DNA of 64,000 nt from Lutibacter sp. B1 (GTDB lineage: Bacteria; Bacteroidota; Bacteroidia; Flavobacteriales; Flavobacteriaceae), in the NCBI RefSeq assembly GCF_012524075.1, contig NZ_JAAZUI010000001.1, positions 186,001 through 250,000 on the forward strand, read 5' to 3'. Below the pieces are notes generated by a model. It was not told where the DNA came from and searched no databases. It saw only the letters and a list, made by a program, of their open reading frames with translations. The position numbers and the translations under genes are program-made. Of the stretch, positions 1 through 7,929 are shown piece by piece (within the stretch, counting starts at the first letter, position 1; each line of letters opens with the position of its first letter).

Positions 1-283
1 CTTGATCTCCAACTTTCATACTTTTATATAAACCGCGTTCTTCGGGCAAATATCCAATATATTGAATATGATGAGGTTGTAATATTTCACCATCTAAATA
101 AACTGAACCACTATCGGGTAATGTAATTTGATTTATAATTCTTATTAATGAAGTTTTACCTGCACCATTTGGTCCTAGCAGACCAAAAACACTGCCTTTT
201 GGTACATTTATTGAAACGTTGTTTAATGCTGTAAAATTACCGTAGGTTTTACTAACATTTTCAATCGTTAATATATTATCCAT
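1..283 (-). CDS. ABC transporter ATP-binding protein (N-terminal part, cut by window edge)
   Basis: The reverse strand from the ATG at 283 encodes 94 residues of an ABC ATPase before the window ends. The start reads MDNILTIENVSKTYGNFTAL, followed by a Walker A motif GPNGAGKT and a Q-loop region with GYLPEERGLY. That last stretch is typical of NatA-like export ATPases, often paired with an ABC-2 permease gene. The signature motif, Walker B and any permease lie outside the window, so the substrate cannot be named. The gene is followed upstream, 69 bases away, by another leftward gene. Confidence 0.9.
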   Translation of the reverse strand, partial: MDNILTIENVSKTYGNFTALNNVSINVPKGSVFGLLGPNGAGKTSLIRIINQITLPDSGSVYLDGEILQPHHIQYIGYLPEERGLYKSMKVGDQ

Positions 284-352
284 TCGATTTTTTTTGATTA
301 AAAAACGAAAGTAAATTTATTTTATTAAAATTCGGTTAAACTTTTAATAAAA

Positions 353-1045
353 TTAAAGAAGTTTTTCTATATATTTTTTTTGTATGGTTTTTAATAAATC
401 AATTGAAATTTTAGGTTTTACAATACGCAACATCTCTGTAATACCTCCATTTACATAAAATATTCCTTTAGCTATATCGTAATTACTGTCTGTAATATTG
501 TTTTTTATTTCAAATGTCATATTTCTAAACTCTTCCCAACTAATATACCTTGGTATTTCAACATAATGTACATTACTTTCATCTAAAGAATGGTAAATAC
601 CCATATCAATTTCTTCAACATTAAAAAAACGATTAATACGAATTAATGAGTCGGTATCTTTAAATTTCTCACTTTTAGCAAAATCAAAACCTTCGTCTTT
701 ATAATACTGCTGAATTTTCTCAATTTCCGGATAACGATTAATTCCTTTTACCCTAATTCCATTCAATTTACGCGAACCTATTGCAACTTCACATTTTGCT
801 CCACTTAATTCTAAATTATACGTTTCATTTATCTTTTTGGTTACACGCAAAATATTTTCGAATGAATTTGGCGTTTTAGTAACAAAAATTATTGACGTTG
901 GTTTATTAATATCTGTAAACCTACTGTAATACGATTTATATGGATCCGGAACATTTATAACAAAAGTTTTAGGTATTTTATTTTCGTGTATAGTATCAAT
1001 ATTTTCTTGTATAATAATTTTACCAATAAGTTCTTTTGTTTCCAT
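353..1045 (-). CDS. Conserved hypothetical protein, no recognised domain
   Basis: I do not recognise this 230-residue protein. I start it at the ATG at 1045 (METKELIG). The frame stays open upstream and would add a hydrophobic stretch (MMLFFLLFIKK) running into the marR upstream region, which looks like chance. The protein looks soluble and charged, without a signal peptide or membrane helices. It has paired Gly segments (VNGGITEM near the C-terminus) and many aromatic residues. It is transcribed away from the MarR gene at 1174 across a short gap holding a GC-rich palindrome, so it may share that regulator. No function can be assigned. Confidence 0.7.
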   Translation of the reverse strand: METKELIGKIIIQENIDTIHENKIPKTFVINVPDPYKSYYSRFTDINKPTSIIFVTKTPNSFENILRVTKKINETYNLELSGAKCEVAIGSRKLNGIRVKGINRYPEIEKIQQYYKDEGFDFAKSEKFKDTDSLIRINRFFNVEEIDMGIYHSLDESNVHYVEIPRYISWEEFRNMTFEIKNNITDSNYDIAKGIFYVNGGITEMLRIVKPKISIDLLKTIQKKYIEKLL

Positions 1046-1137
1046 CGTAATTGAGTTTATGATTAGTGTACTAAACTTATCCATTTTTTTTATAAAAAGC
1101 AAAAAAAACAGCATCAAACTATTTTTTTCTTATTTAT

Positions 1138-1149
1138 TATGCGCGCATA
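1138..1149. promoter_or_regulatory. Perfect palindrome TATGCGCGCATA, probable MarR operator
   Basis: This 12-base perfect palindrome has six consecutive G/C bases in an otherwise very AT-rich gap. It lies just upstream of the -7 element of the marR-fadNAE operon, where a bound repressor would block RNA polymerase. MarR dimers typically bind inverted repeats in their own promoter. Assigning this site to the adjacent MarR is inference. Confidence 0.6.
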
Positions 1150-1161
1150 GTATTTTTTTTA

Positions 1162-1169
1162 TATATTTG
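1162..1169 (+). promoter_or_regulatory. -7 element TATATTTG of the marR-fad operon
   Basis: The sequence matches the Bacteroidota -7 consensus TAnnTTTG exactly. It ends four bases before the ATG at 1174, so the transcript would be nearly or fully leaderless. No TTG is seen at the expected -33 distance, where the palindrome lies instead. Confidence 0.55.
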
Positions 1170-1173
1170 AGAA

Positions 1174-1608
1174 ATGCAGAAAGAACAAACAATAGATCAT
1201 GTACTAAGAGCAACTTGGCAAGCCGTTGCAAAAATGTACAATGAAAAAGCTCTTGAATTTGACAGTACAATGGCTATAGCTTTTGTATTGCTGAATATTG
1301 ATAAAGAAAACGGCACTCCTTCTACAGCTTTAGGCCCAAAAATGGGTATGGAGCCCACAAGTCTTTCACGAATATTAAAAAACATGGAAGATAAAGGTGC
1401 AATTTATAGAGAAAAAAACCCTAAAGATGGCAGAGGTGTTTTAATTAAATTAACTGATTTTGGTAAAGAAACCAGAAAGATTTCTAAACAACATGTAATA
1501 ACTTTTAATGAAACAGTAAAAAAACATATATCAGAAGAGAAAATTAAACACTTTTTTGAAGTTACTCAAACAATTACTAAATTAATAAACGACAAAAAAA
1601 TATTTTAA
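1174..1608 (+). CDS. MarR-family transcriptional regulator of the fad operon
   Basis: A 144-residue MarR protein of usual length. The winged helix spans about residues 35-105, with the recognition helix around MGMEPTSLSRILKNMEDKG and the wing at REKNPKDGRGVLIKLT. N- and C-terminal helices would form the dimer. It is the first gene of an operon with fadN (27 bases downstream), fadA and fadE. MarR or TetR proteins in this position usually sense acyl-CoA and repress beta-oxidation. By analogy this is the local fatty-acid regulator; the ligand is inferred. A perfect palindrome directly upstream suggests autoregulation. Confidence 0.9.
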   Translation: MQKEQTIDHVLRATWQAVAKMYNEKALEFDSTMAIAFVLLNIDKENGTPSTALGPKMGMEPTSLSRILKNMEDKGAIYREKNPKDGRGVLIKLTDFGKETRKISKQHVITFNETVKKHISEEKIKHFFEVTQTITKLINDKKIF

Positions 1609-1635
1609 AAACTACCTAATTAAAATTAATAAATA

Positions 1636-4035
1636 ATGAAAAGACCAATAAAAAAAGTAGCTGTAATTGGTTCCGGTATAATGGGATCAGGTATTGCCTG
1701 TCATTTTGCAAATATTGGTGTAGAAGTTTTGCTGCTCGACATTGTTCCTCGTGAATTAAATGATGTTGAAAAAGCAAAAGGCCTTACTCTAAATGATAAG
1801 ATTGTACGAAACCGATTGGTGAATGACAGTTTAACTGCTTCGCTAAAATCAAAACCTTCTCCTATTTACAATCAAAAATTTGCAGAACGAATTTCTACAG
1901 GAAATTTAGATGACGATTTACATAAAATTAAAGATGTAGATTGGATAATGGAAGTTGTTGTTGAACGATTAGATATTAAACAACAAGTTTTTGAAAAAAT
2001 TGAAAAATACCGTAAACCGGGAACGTTAATTACATCTAATACCTCAGGTATTCCAATTAAATTTATGAATGAAGGCCGAAGTGAAGATTTTCAGCAACAT
2101 TTTGCAGTAACTCACTTTTTTAACCCTCCTCGTTACTTAAAATTATTTGAAGTTGTACCGGGTCCAAATTGTAAACAAGAAGTTACAGACTTTTTAATGA
2201 TGTATGGTGAAAAATTTTTAGGAAAAACTTCAGTTTTAGCTAAAGATACACCTGCATTTATTGGTAACAGAATAGGTATTTTTGGAATAATGAGTTTATT
2301 CCACTTAGTTAAGGATTTAGACTTAACAATTGAAGAAGTTGATAAATTAACAGGACCTGTAATTGGTCGTCCAAAATCTGCCACATTCAGAACAGTTGAT
2401 GTTGTTGGCTTAGATACCTTGGTACACGTTGCAAACGGAATATATAAAAACTGCCCCGAAGACGAAGCTCACGAATTATTTAAATTACCCGATTTCATCA
2501 ATAAAATGATGGAAAACAAATGGTTAGGAAGTAAAACCAAACAAGGATTCTATAAAAAAGTAGTTGATAACGGTAAATCTTCTATTCTGTCATTAGATTT
2601 AGATACACTTGAATATACCGAAAGTAAAAAAGCAAAATTTGCTACACTCGAACTTACCAAAACAATTGATAAAGTTATTGACAGATTTAAAGTATTGGTA
2701 AAAGGAAAAGACAAAGCAGGTGAATTTTACAGAAAAAGCTTTGCCGGAATGTTTGGTTATGTTCAAAATCGAATTCCAGAAATTTCTGATGAATTATACC
2801 GAATTGACGATGCAATGAAAGCAGGTTTCGGATGGGAAAACGGTCCTTTCGAAATTTGGGATGCCATTGGTGTTGAAAAAGGTATTGAATTAATGCAAGC
2901 TGAAAATATACCTGTAGCTTCTTGGGTTACTGAAATGGTAGAAAGTGGTACCAAAAGTTTTTATTCAGTTAAAGACGGAGCTAAATATTACTACGCTATT
3001 CCTTCTAAAAAACAAGAAAAAATTCCTGGACAAGACAGTTTTATTATTCTTGATAATGTTAGAGAAGCTAAAACAATTTGGTCAAATTCAGGTGCTTCAA
3101 TTCAACATTTAGGTAATGGCGTGTTAAATGTAGAATTTCAATCTAAAATGAATAGTTTAGGAGGTGAAGTTTTACAAGCTATTAATAAAGGTATCGATTT
3201 AGCTGAAACCGAATATAATGCTGTGATTTTAGGAAATCAGGCAGCTAATTTTTCAGTTGGTGCAAATTTGGGTATGATTTTTATGATGGCTGTAGAACAA
3301 GAATACGATGAGTTAAATTTCTCAGTAAAATATTTTCAAGATACAGTAATGCGCTTACGCTACTCATCCTGCCCAACAATAATTGCACCACACGGATATA
3401 CTTTTGGAGGTGCTTGCGAAATGAGTATGCATGCCGATAAAGTAATTGCTGCTGCCGAAACATATATTGGTTTGGTTGAATTTGGTGTTGGAGTTATTCC
3501 CGGAGGTGCAGGAACTAAAGAAATGGCGTTAAGAGCATCAGAAGGTGTTTTAAAGGATGATGTAAAATTAAATAAACTTCGTGACTACTTTATCAATGTT
3601 GCCATGGCAAAAGTAGCTACATCAGCGCACGAAGCTTACGATTTAGGTTTTTTCAAAGAACATAAAGACATTGTTGTTGTTAATAAAGACCGCCAAATTG
3701 CAACAGCAAAACGCCATGCAATTCAATTATTGGAAGATGGTTATACACAACCTACTCCTAAAAAAGCATTGGTTTACGGACAACAAGCTTTAGGTATGTT
3801 CTTGGTTGGAACTGACAGTTTGGAAAAAGGTCATTATGCATCTGAACACGATAAAAAAATAGCTAACAAGTTAGGCTATGTGATGGCAGGTGGAGATTTA
3901 TCTGAACCAACTTATGTTTCAGAACAATACCTATTAGATTTAGAACGAGAAGCATTTATGAGTTTATGTACTGAACGTAAAACACTAGAGCGCATTGAAC
4001 ACATGTTAAAAACAGGGAAACCATTACGTAATTAG
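1636..4035 (+). CDS. fadN: 3-hydroxyacyl-CoA dehydrogenase / enoyl-CoA hydratase, FadN-type
   Basis: This 799-residue bifunctional enzyme of beta-oxidation hydrates trans-2-enoyl-CoA and oxidises the 3-hydroxyacyl-CoA with NAD. The dehydrogenase comes first: NAD-binding GSGIMGSGIA at about residue 11, catalytic histidine in THFFNPP near 160, and the C-terminal dehydrogenase domain to about 420. The crotonase domain follows, with oxyanion-hole segments near 535 and 590 (GYTFGGACEMSM) and EFGVGVIPGGAG. This order and length match Bacillus FadN, not E. coli FadB, which has the hydratase first. It is the second gene of a marR-fadN-fadA-fadE operon. Confidence 0.93.
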   Translation: MKRPIKKVAVIGSGIMGSGIACHFANIGVEVLLLDIVPRELNDVEKAKGLTLNDKIVRNRLVNDSLTASLKSKPSPIYNQKFAERISTGNLDDDLHKIKDVDWIMEVVVERLDIKQQVFEKIEKYRKPGTLITSNTSGIPIKFMNEGRSEDFQQHFAVTHFFNPPRYLKLFEVVPGPNCKQEVTDFLMMYGEKFLGKTSVLAKDTPAFIGNRIGIFGIMSLFHLVKDLDLTIEEVDKLTGPVIGRPKSATFRTVDVVGLDTLVHVANGIYKNCPEDEAHELFKLPDFINKMMENKWLGSKTKQGFYKKVVDNGKSSILSLDLDTLEYTESKKAKFATLELTKTIDKVIDRFKVLVKGKDKAGEFYRKSFAGMFGYVQNRIPEISDELYRIDDAMKAGFGWENGPFEIWDAIGVEKGIELMQAENIPVASWVTEMVESGTKSFYSVKDGAKYYYAIPSKKQEKIPGQDSFIILDNVREAKTIWSNSGASIQHLGNGVLNVEFQSKMNSLGGEVLQAINKGIDLAETEYNAVILGNQAANFSVGANLGMIFMMAVEQEYDELNFSVKYFQDTVMRLRYSSCPTIIAPHGYTFGGACEMSMHADKVIAAAETYIGLVEFGVGVIPGGAGTKEMALRASEGVLKDDVKLNKLRDYFINVAMAKVATSAHEAYDLGFFKEHKDIVVVNKDRQIATAKRHAIQLLEDGYTQPTPKKALVYGQQALGMFLVGTDSLEKGHYASEHDKKIANKLGYVMAGGDLSEPTYVSEQYLLDLEREAFMSLCTERKTLERIEHMLKTGKPLRN

Positions 4036-4065
4036 AGTTTAAAAGTTGCAAGTTAAAAAGTCTAA

Positions 4066-4113
4066 AGTTTTTTTAACTAACAACTAAAAACCAACAACTA
4101 AAAACTAGAATAC
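4066..4113. repeat. Short direct repeats between fadN and fadA
   Basis: The 78-base gap holds low-complexity A-rich sequence with CAACTAAAAAC at 4081-4091 and again at 4095-4105. Just upstream are related AGTT/AACT words of opposite orientation, which can pair with them. The arrangement resembles the small intergenic repeats scattered in flavobacterial genomes. Confidence 0.55.
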
Positions 4114-5298
4114 ATGAAAACAGCATATATAGTACAAGGATATAGAACCGCAGTTGGTAAAGCTCCAAGAGGTGTTTTCAGGTTTAAAAGACCTGATGAG
4201 TTAGCTGCTGAAACTATAGAGCATTTATTAAAAGATGTTCCACAATTAGACAAACACAGAATAGACGATGTAATTGTTGGTAACGCAATGCCAGAAGCTG
4301 AGCAAGGCTTAAATATGGGACGTTTAATCTCGCTAATGGGGTTAAAAATTGAAGATGTACCCGGTATGACAGTAAATCGTTATTGTGCATCAGGCTTAGA
4401 AACTGTGAGCATTGCCGTTGCAAAAATTCAATCAGGAATGGCAGATTGCATTATTGCAGGTGGTGTAGAAAGCATGAGCTACATTCCAATGGGTGGTTAC
4501 CGTCCGGTACCAAATTACAAATCTACTAAAGAAGGAAACGAAGATTATTATTGGGGAATGGGTTTAACTGCCGAAGCGGTTGCGCAACAATTCAACGTAT
4601 CGCGTGAAGATCAAGATATGTTTGCCTACAATTCACATATGAAAGCTTTAAAAGCTCAAACTGAAGGAAAATTCAATGATGACATTGTTCCTATCAATGT
4701 TGAGCAAATTTTTGTTGATGAAAATGGGAAAAAACAAACCAAAAACTATACAGTTTCTTCTGATGAAGGTCCAAGAAAAGGAACATCAATAGAAGCTTTA
4801 GCAAAATTACGCCCTGTTTTTGCCCAAGGCGGAAGTGTTACTGCAGGAAATTCATCTCAAATGAGTGATGGCGCAGCATTTTTATTGGTTATGAGTGAAG
4901 ATATGGTAAAAGAACTAAATATTGAACCTATTGCTCGTATGGTTTCTTTTGCTGCTGTTGGTGTAGAACCACGTATTATGGGAATTGGCCCTGTAAAAGC
5001 TATTCCAAAAGCATTAAAACAAGCTAATTTAACTCTGAATAATATTGATTTAATTGAATTGAATGAAGCTTTTGCTTCTCAATCATTAGCTGTACTACGT
5101 GAACTCGATATCAACCAAGATATTGTAAATGTAAATGGAGGCGCTATCGCTTTAGGTCACCCACTTGGTTGTACAGGTGCTAAGCTTTCTGTACAATTAT
5201 TCAATGAAATGCGCAGAAGAAAAAACAAATACGGTATAGTAACAATGTGCGTTGGAACAGGTCAAGGTGCTGCAGGTGTTTATGAACTTTTAAAATAA
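4114..5298 (+). CDS. fadA: Acetyl-CoA C-acyltransferase (3-ketoacyl-CoA thiolase)
   Basis: A 394-residue thiolase, the usual length, which cleaves 3-ketoacyl-CoA to acetyl-CoA and a shortened acyl-CoA. The nucleophilic cysteine is C91 in NRYCASGLETV. The catalytic histidine is H349 in GGAIALGHPLGCTGA, and the second cysteine is about C379 in MCVGTGQGAAG. It lies between fadN and fadE, so one transcript would supply a complete beta-oxidation spiral. The 78-base spacer from fadN holds short repeats; the 126-base spacer to fadE holds hairpins. Confidence 0.95.
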   Translation: MKTAYIVQGYRTAVGKAPRGVFRFKRPDELAAETIEHLLKDVPQLDKHRIDDVIVGNAMPEAEQGLNMGRLISLMGLKIEDVPGMTVNRYCASGLETVSIAVAKIQSGMADCIIAGGVESMSYIPMGGYRPVPNYKSTKEGNEDYYWGMGLTAEAVAQQFNVSREDQDMFAYNSHMKALKAQTEGKFNDDIVPINVEQIFVDENGKKQTKNYTVSSDEGPRKGTSIEALAKLRPVFAQGGSVTAGNSSQMSDGAAFLLVMSEDMVKELNIEPIARMVSFAAVGVEPRIMGIGPVKAIPKALKQANLTLNNIDLIELNEAFASQSLAVLRELDINQDIVNVNGGAIALGHPLGCTGAKLSVQLFNEMRRRKNKYGIVTMCVGTGQGAAGVYELLK

Positions 5299-5304
5299 AA
5301 ACCC

Positions 5305-5424
5305 ATCCAAACCTTCCCTAAGGGAAAACTTTTTGGAATATGAAATAATATAATAAAGTATAACAATAAAAACTACTTCCCTCTTGTAGAAATTTCCCCT
5401 TCGGGGATAAAAGGGGACTAAAAA
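5305..5424. repeat. Intergenic hairpin element between fadA and fadE
   Basis: This spacer carries G/C tracts foreign to the local base composition: TTCCCTAAGGGAA at 5314-5326, a CTTCCCTCTTG segment near 5377, and CCCCTTCGGGG at 5396-5406 followed by AAAAGGGGA. The last forms a tight hairpin with a three-base loop just before the fadE start. It resembles non-coding dispersed repeats of Flavobacteriia rather than a coding remnant. Confidence 0.6.
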
Positions 5425-7221
5425 ATGAAAAGTAATATAAAAGGTGGAGAATTCTTAGTAAAGGAAACAAACTCTGAAGATATATTTATTACAAAAGAAT
5501 TTACAGAAGAACAAACGATGATGAAACAAGCGGTACAAGAATTTATCGACCGCGAAGTTTGGCCAAACAAAGAGCGCTTTGAGAAAAAAGACTACGCATT
5601 TACCGAATCGTTAATGAAACAAATTGGTGATTTAGGCTTATTAGGAATCTCAGTACCGGAAGAATATGGCGGAATGGGTATGGGCTTTGTATCAACTATG
5701 TTGGTTTGCGACTATATTTCAGGGGCAACAGGTTCATTAGCAACAGCTTATGGTGCACATACAGGTATTGGAACTATGCCAATTTTATTATATGGAACTG
5801 AAGAACAAAAACAAAAATACATTCCAAAATTAGTTACAGGTGAATGGTTTGGATCGTATTGTTTAACTGAACCGGGAGCCGGTTCTGATGCCAATTCCGG
5901 TAAAACAAAGGCAGTACTTTCTGATGATGGTACTTACTACTCTGTCACAGGTCAAAAAATGTGGATCAGTAATGCAGGTTTTTGTAGTTTAATGATTGTT
6001 TTTGCTCGTATTGAAGACGATAAAAATATCACAGCTTTCATTTTAGAATACGATAAAAACAATCCTAATGGTATTACTTTAGGTGAAGAAGAAAACAAAC
6101 TGGGAATACATTCTTCATCTACTCGTCAGGTTTTCTTTAACGAAACTAAAATTCCTGTTGAAAATATGCTTTCAGAAAGAGGACATGGTTTTAAAATTGC
6201 ATTAAACTCATTAAATGTTGGTAGAATAAAACTTGCAGCAGCATGTTTAGATGCCAGCAGACGTGTAACTACAGAAGCTACTAAATATGCCAATGAACGC
6301 GTTCAATTTAAAACACCAATTGCACAATTTGGAGCCATAAAATATAAATTAGCCGAAATGGCTACAAAAACGTATGTATCTGATGCTGCAACATATAGAG
6401 CTTCAAAAGATATACAAAACAGAATTGATGAACTTTTAGCTGAAGGAAAATCACATCAGGAAGCTGAACTTAAAGGTGTTGAAGAATTTGCTATTGAATG
6501 TGCCATGTTAAAAGTGTACGCATCAGAAGCTGCTCAGTATGTTACTGATGAGGGTATTCAAATTTTTGGTGGTATGGGATTCTCTAAGGATACTCCAATG
6601 GAATCTGCTTGGAGAGATGCTCGTATTAGTAGGATTTACGAAGGAACAAATGAAATAAACCGATTACTTTCCGTTGGAATGTTGCTTAAAAAAGCAATGA
6701 AAGGTGAAATTGATTTGTTAACTCCGGCTATGGAAGTTGGAAAAAGTTTAATGAGTATTCCATCATTTGCAATACCTGATTATTCAATACTTTTTTCAGA
6801 AGAAAAAGAAATGATTTCTAAGTTAAAAAAAACATTCTTAATGGTTTCGGGTAAAGCCGTTGAAACATTTGGAATGGAACTTGAAAAACAACAACAATTA
6901 ATTTTAGCTGCTGCTGAAATTATGATGGAAATTTATATGGCCGAATCTGTTATTTTAAAAACCGAAAAGTTAGTTAAAATGACTTCGGAAGAAGCTTGTG
7001 AAGCTGAAATTGCTATGGCTAAACTTAATTTATTCAATGCTGTTGAATTAACAAGTAAAAAAGGTAAGGAAGCTATTGTATCATTCGCTGAAGGCGATGA
7101 ACAACGAATGATGTTAATGGGATTAAAACGTTTTACAAAATATGCAAACAACCCAAACCCAATAGCATTACGTAAAACAATTGCTGCTAAAATTATTAGC
7201 GAAAACAGTTATTGTTTCTAA
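5425..7221 (+). CDS. fadE: Acyl-CoA dehydrogenase, long FadE type
   Basis: A 598-residue FAD enzyme catalysing the first oxidation of beta-oxidation. After a short N-terminal lead, the dehydrogenase core runs from about residue 25 to 420. FAD-binding segments are CLTEPGAGSD and MWISNAGF, and the catalytic glutamate lies in RIYEGTNEINR near 406. A further 180-residue helical extension follows, as in VLCAD/ACAD9 and Bacillus FadE, so it is longer than the 380-residue short-chain enzymes. It is the last operon gene, followed by a strong terminator. Confidence 0.93.
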   Translation: MKSNIKGGEFLVKETNSEDIFITKEFTEEQTMMKQAVQEFIDREVWPNKERFEKKDYAFTESLMKQIGDLGLLGISVPEEYGGMGMGFVSTMLVCDYISGATGSLATAYGAHTGIGTMPILLYGTEEQKQKYIPKLVTGEWFGSYCLTEPGAGSDANSGKTKAVLSDDGTYYSVTGQKMWISNAGFCSLMIVFARIEDDKNITAFILEYDKNNPNGITLGEEENKLGIHSSSTRQVFFNETKIPVENMLSERGHGFKIALNSLNVGRIKLAAACLDASRRVTTEATKYANERVQFKTPIAQFGAIKYKLAEMATKTYVSDAATYRASKDIQNRIDELLAEGKSHQEAELKGVEEFAIECAMLKVYASEAAQYVTDEGIQIFGGMGFSKDTPMESAWRDARISRIYEGTNEINRLLSVGMLLKKAMKGEIDLLTPAMEVGKSLMSIPSFAIPDYSILFSEEKEMISKLKKTFLMVSGKAVETFGMELEKQQQLILAAAEIMMEIYMAESVILKTEKLVKMTSEEACEAEIAMAKLNLFNAVELTSKKGKEAIVSFAEGDEQRMMLMGLKRFTKYANNPNPIALRKTIAAKIISENSYCF

Positions 7222-7250
7222 TAATTAAAATCAATCAATTTAATTACTCC

Positions 7251-7284
7251 AAAAAGCTGCAAAATAAATTTTGCAGCTTTTTTT
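7251..7284 (+). terminator. Rho-independent terminator of the marR-fadNAE operon
   Basis: A perfect 14-base-pair stem (7251-7264 with 7269-7282) around GCTGC/GCAGC, loop TAAA, followed by a T-run. It lies 30 bases after the fadE stop. Confidence 0.9.
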
Positions 7285-7294
7285 ATGTAACCTA

Positions 7295-7325
7295 TTGATA
7301 ATTAAATGCTTTTTTTGTAATTTTA
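7295..7325 (+). promoter_or_regulatory. Promoter of the GGQ protein gene
   Basis: TTG at 7295-7297, a spacer of 20 bases, then TAATTTTA at 7318-7325. This is the Bacteroidota TTG / TAnnTTTG arrangement with one mismatch in the -7 box. The coding start lies 57 bases downstream. Confidence 0.5.
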
Positions 7326-7382
7326 ATGTAGAAAACTTAACACACCTACTACCCCAATTGTTTAATCTATAAATCTACAATT

Positions 7383-7814
7383 ATGAAAAAAAACATTGGT
7401 ATTTGGATTGACACTTCTCAAGCGTATATTATTAAACTTTCCAACAACAAACATTCAATAAAAAAAATTGAATCAAATATTGAAACCAGAGAACGTATTC
7501 CCGGAGAATCAAAAAAATATGGAAGATTTGGTGGTCAATATATTACTTACGAAAAAAACAGACAAAATCGTAGAAACGAACAAACCAATCATTTTTTAAA
7601 AGATTTATTAAAAGAAATTAATAATTGTGATTCTTTAGTATTATTTGGACCTTCTAAAATGAAAAAACTACTTGAAAAAGAGATTAAAAATAATATGCAA
7701 CTTTCACATAAAATAGTTGGCATTGCTAATTCAGATTTATTAACAGAAAATCAAATGGTAGCTTGGGTAAAAAACTTTTATAAGATTAATTTAACTCAAT
7801 CTACACATCCTTAA
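7383..7814 (+). CDS. eRF1 domain-2-like protein with a GGQ motif (BaeRF-like)
   Basis: A 143-residue soluble protein in its own transcription unit. It opens with a beta strand, IGIWIDTSQAYIIKL. At residues 46-52 it carries YGRFGGQ, followed by a basic helix (KNRQNRRNEQ), a strand SLVLFGP near 84-90, then another helix. This order and the motif resemble domain 2 of eukaryotic and archaeal release factor eRF1, which has HGRGGQSA, a basic helix and then an LVLAG strand. Related bacterial families have been described as bacterial eRF1-like (BaeRF). The tRNA- and stop-codon-reading domains are missing. A role at the ribosome or on peptidyl-tRNA is inference; the fold assignment rests on eye alignment. 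Confidence 0.55.
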   Translation: MKKNIGIWIDTSQAYIIKLSNNKHSIKKIESNIETRERIPGESKKYGRFGGQYITYEKNRQNRRNEQTNHFLKDLLKEINNCDSLVLFGPSKMKKLLEKEIKNNMQLSHKIVGIANSDLLTENQMVAWVKNFYKINLTQSTHP

Positions 7815-7929
7815 TTTTATACTTTTATATCAGTTTAAAACTTTTATAACCCACATATTAATAAATTTTTAGTATAAAATTAATTATGAATAATTAATAT
7901 TGTATTAATTTATTTAAATAACCGTACAT

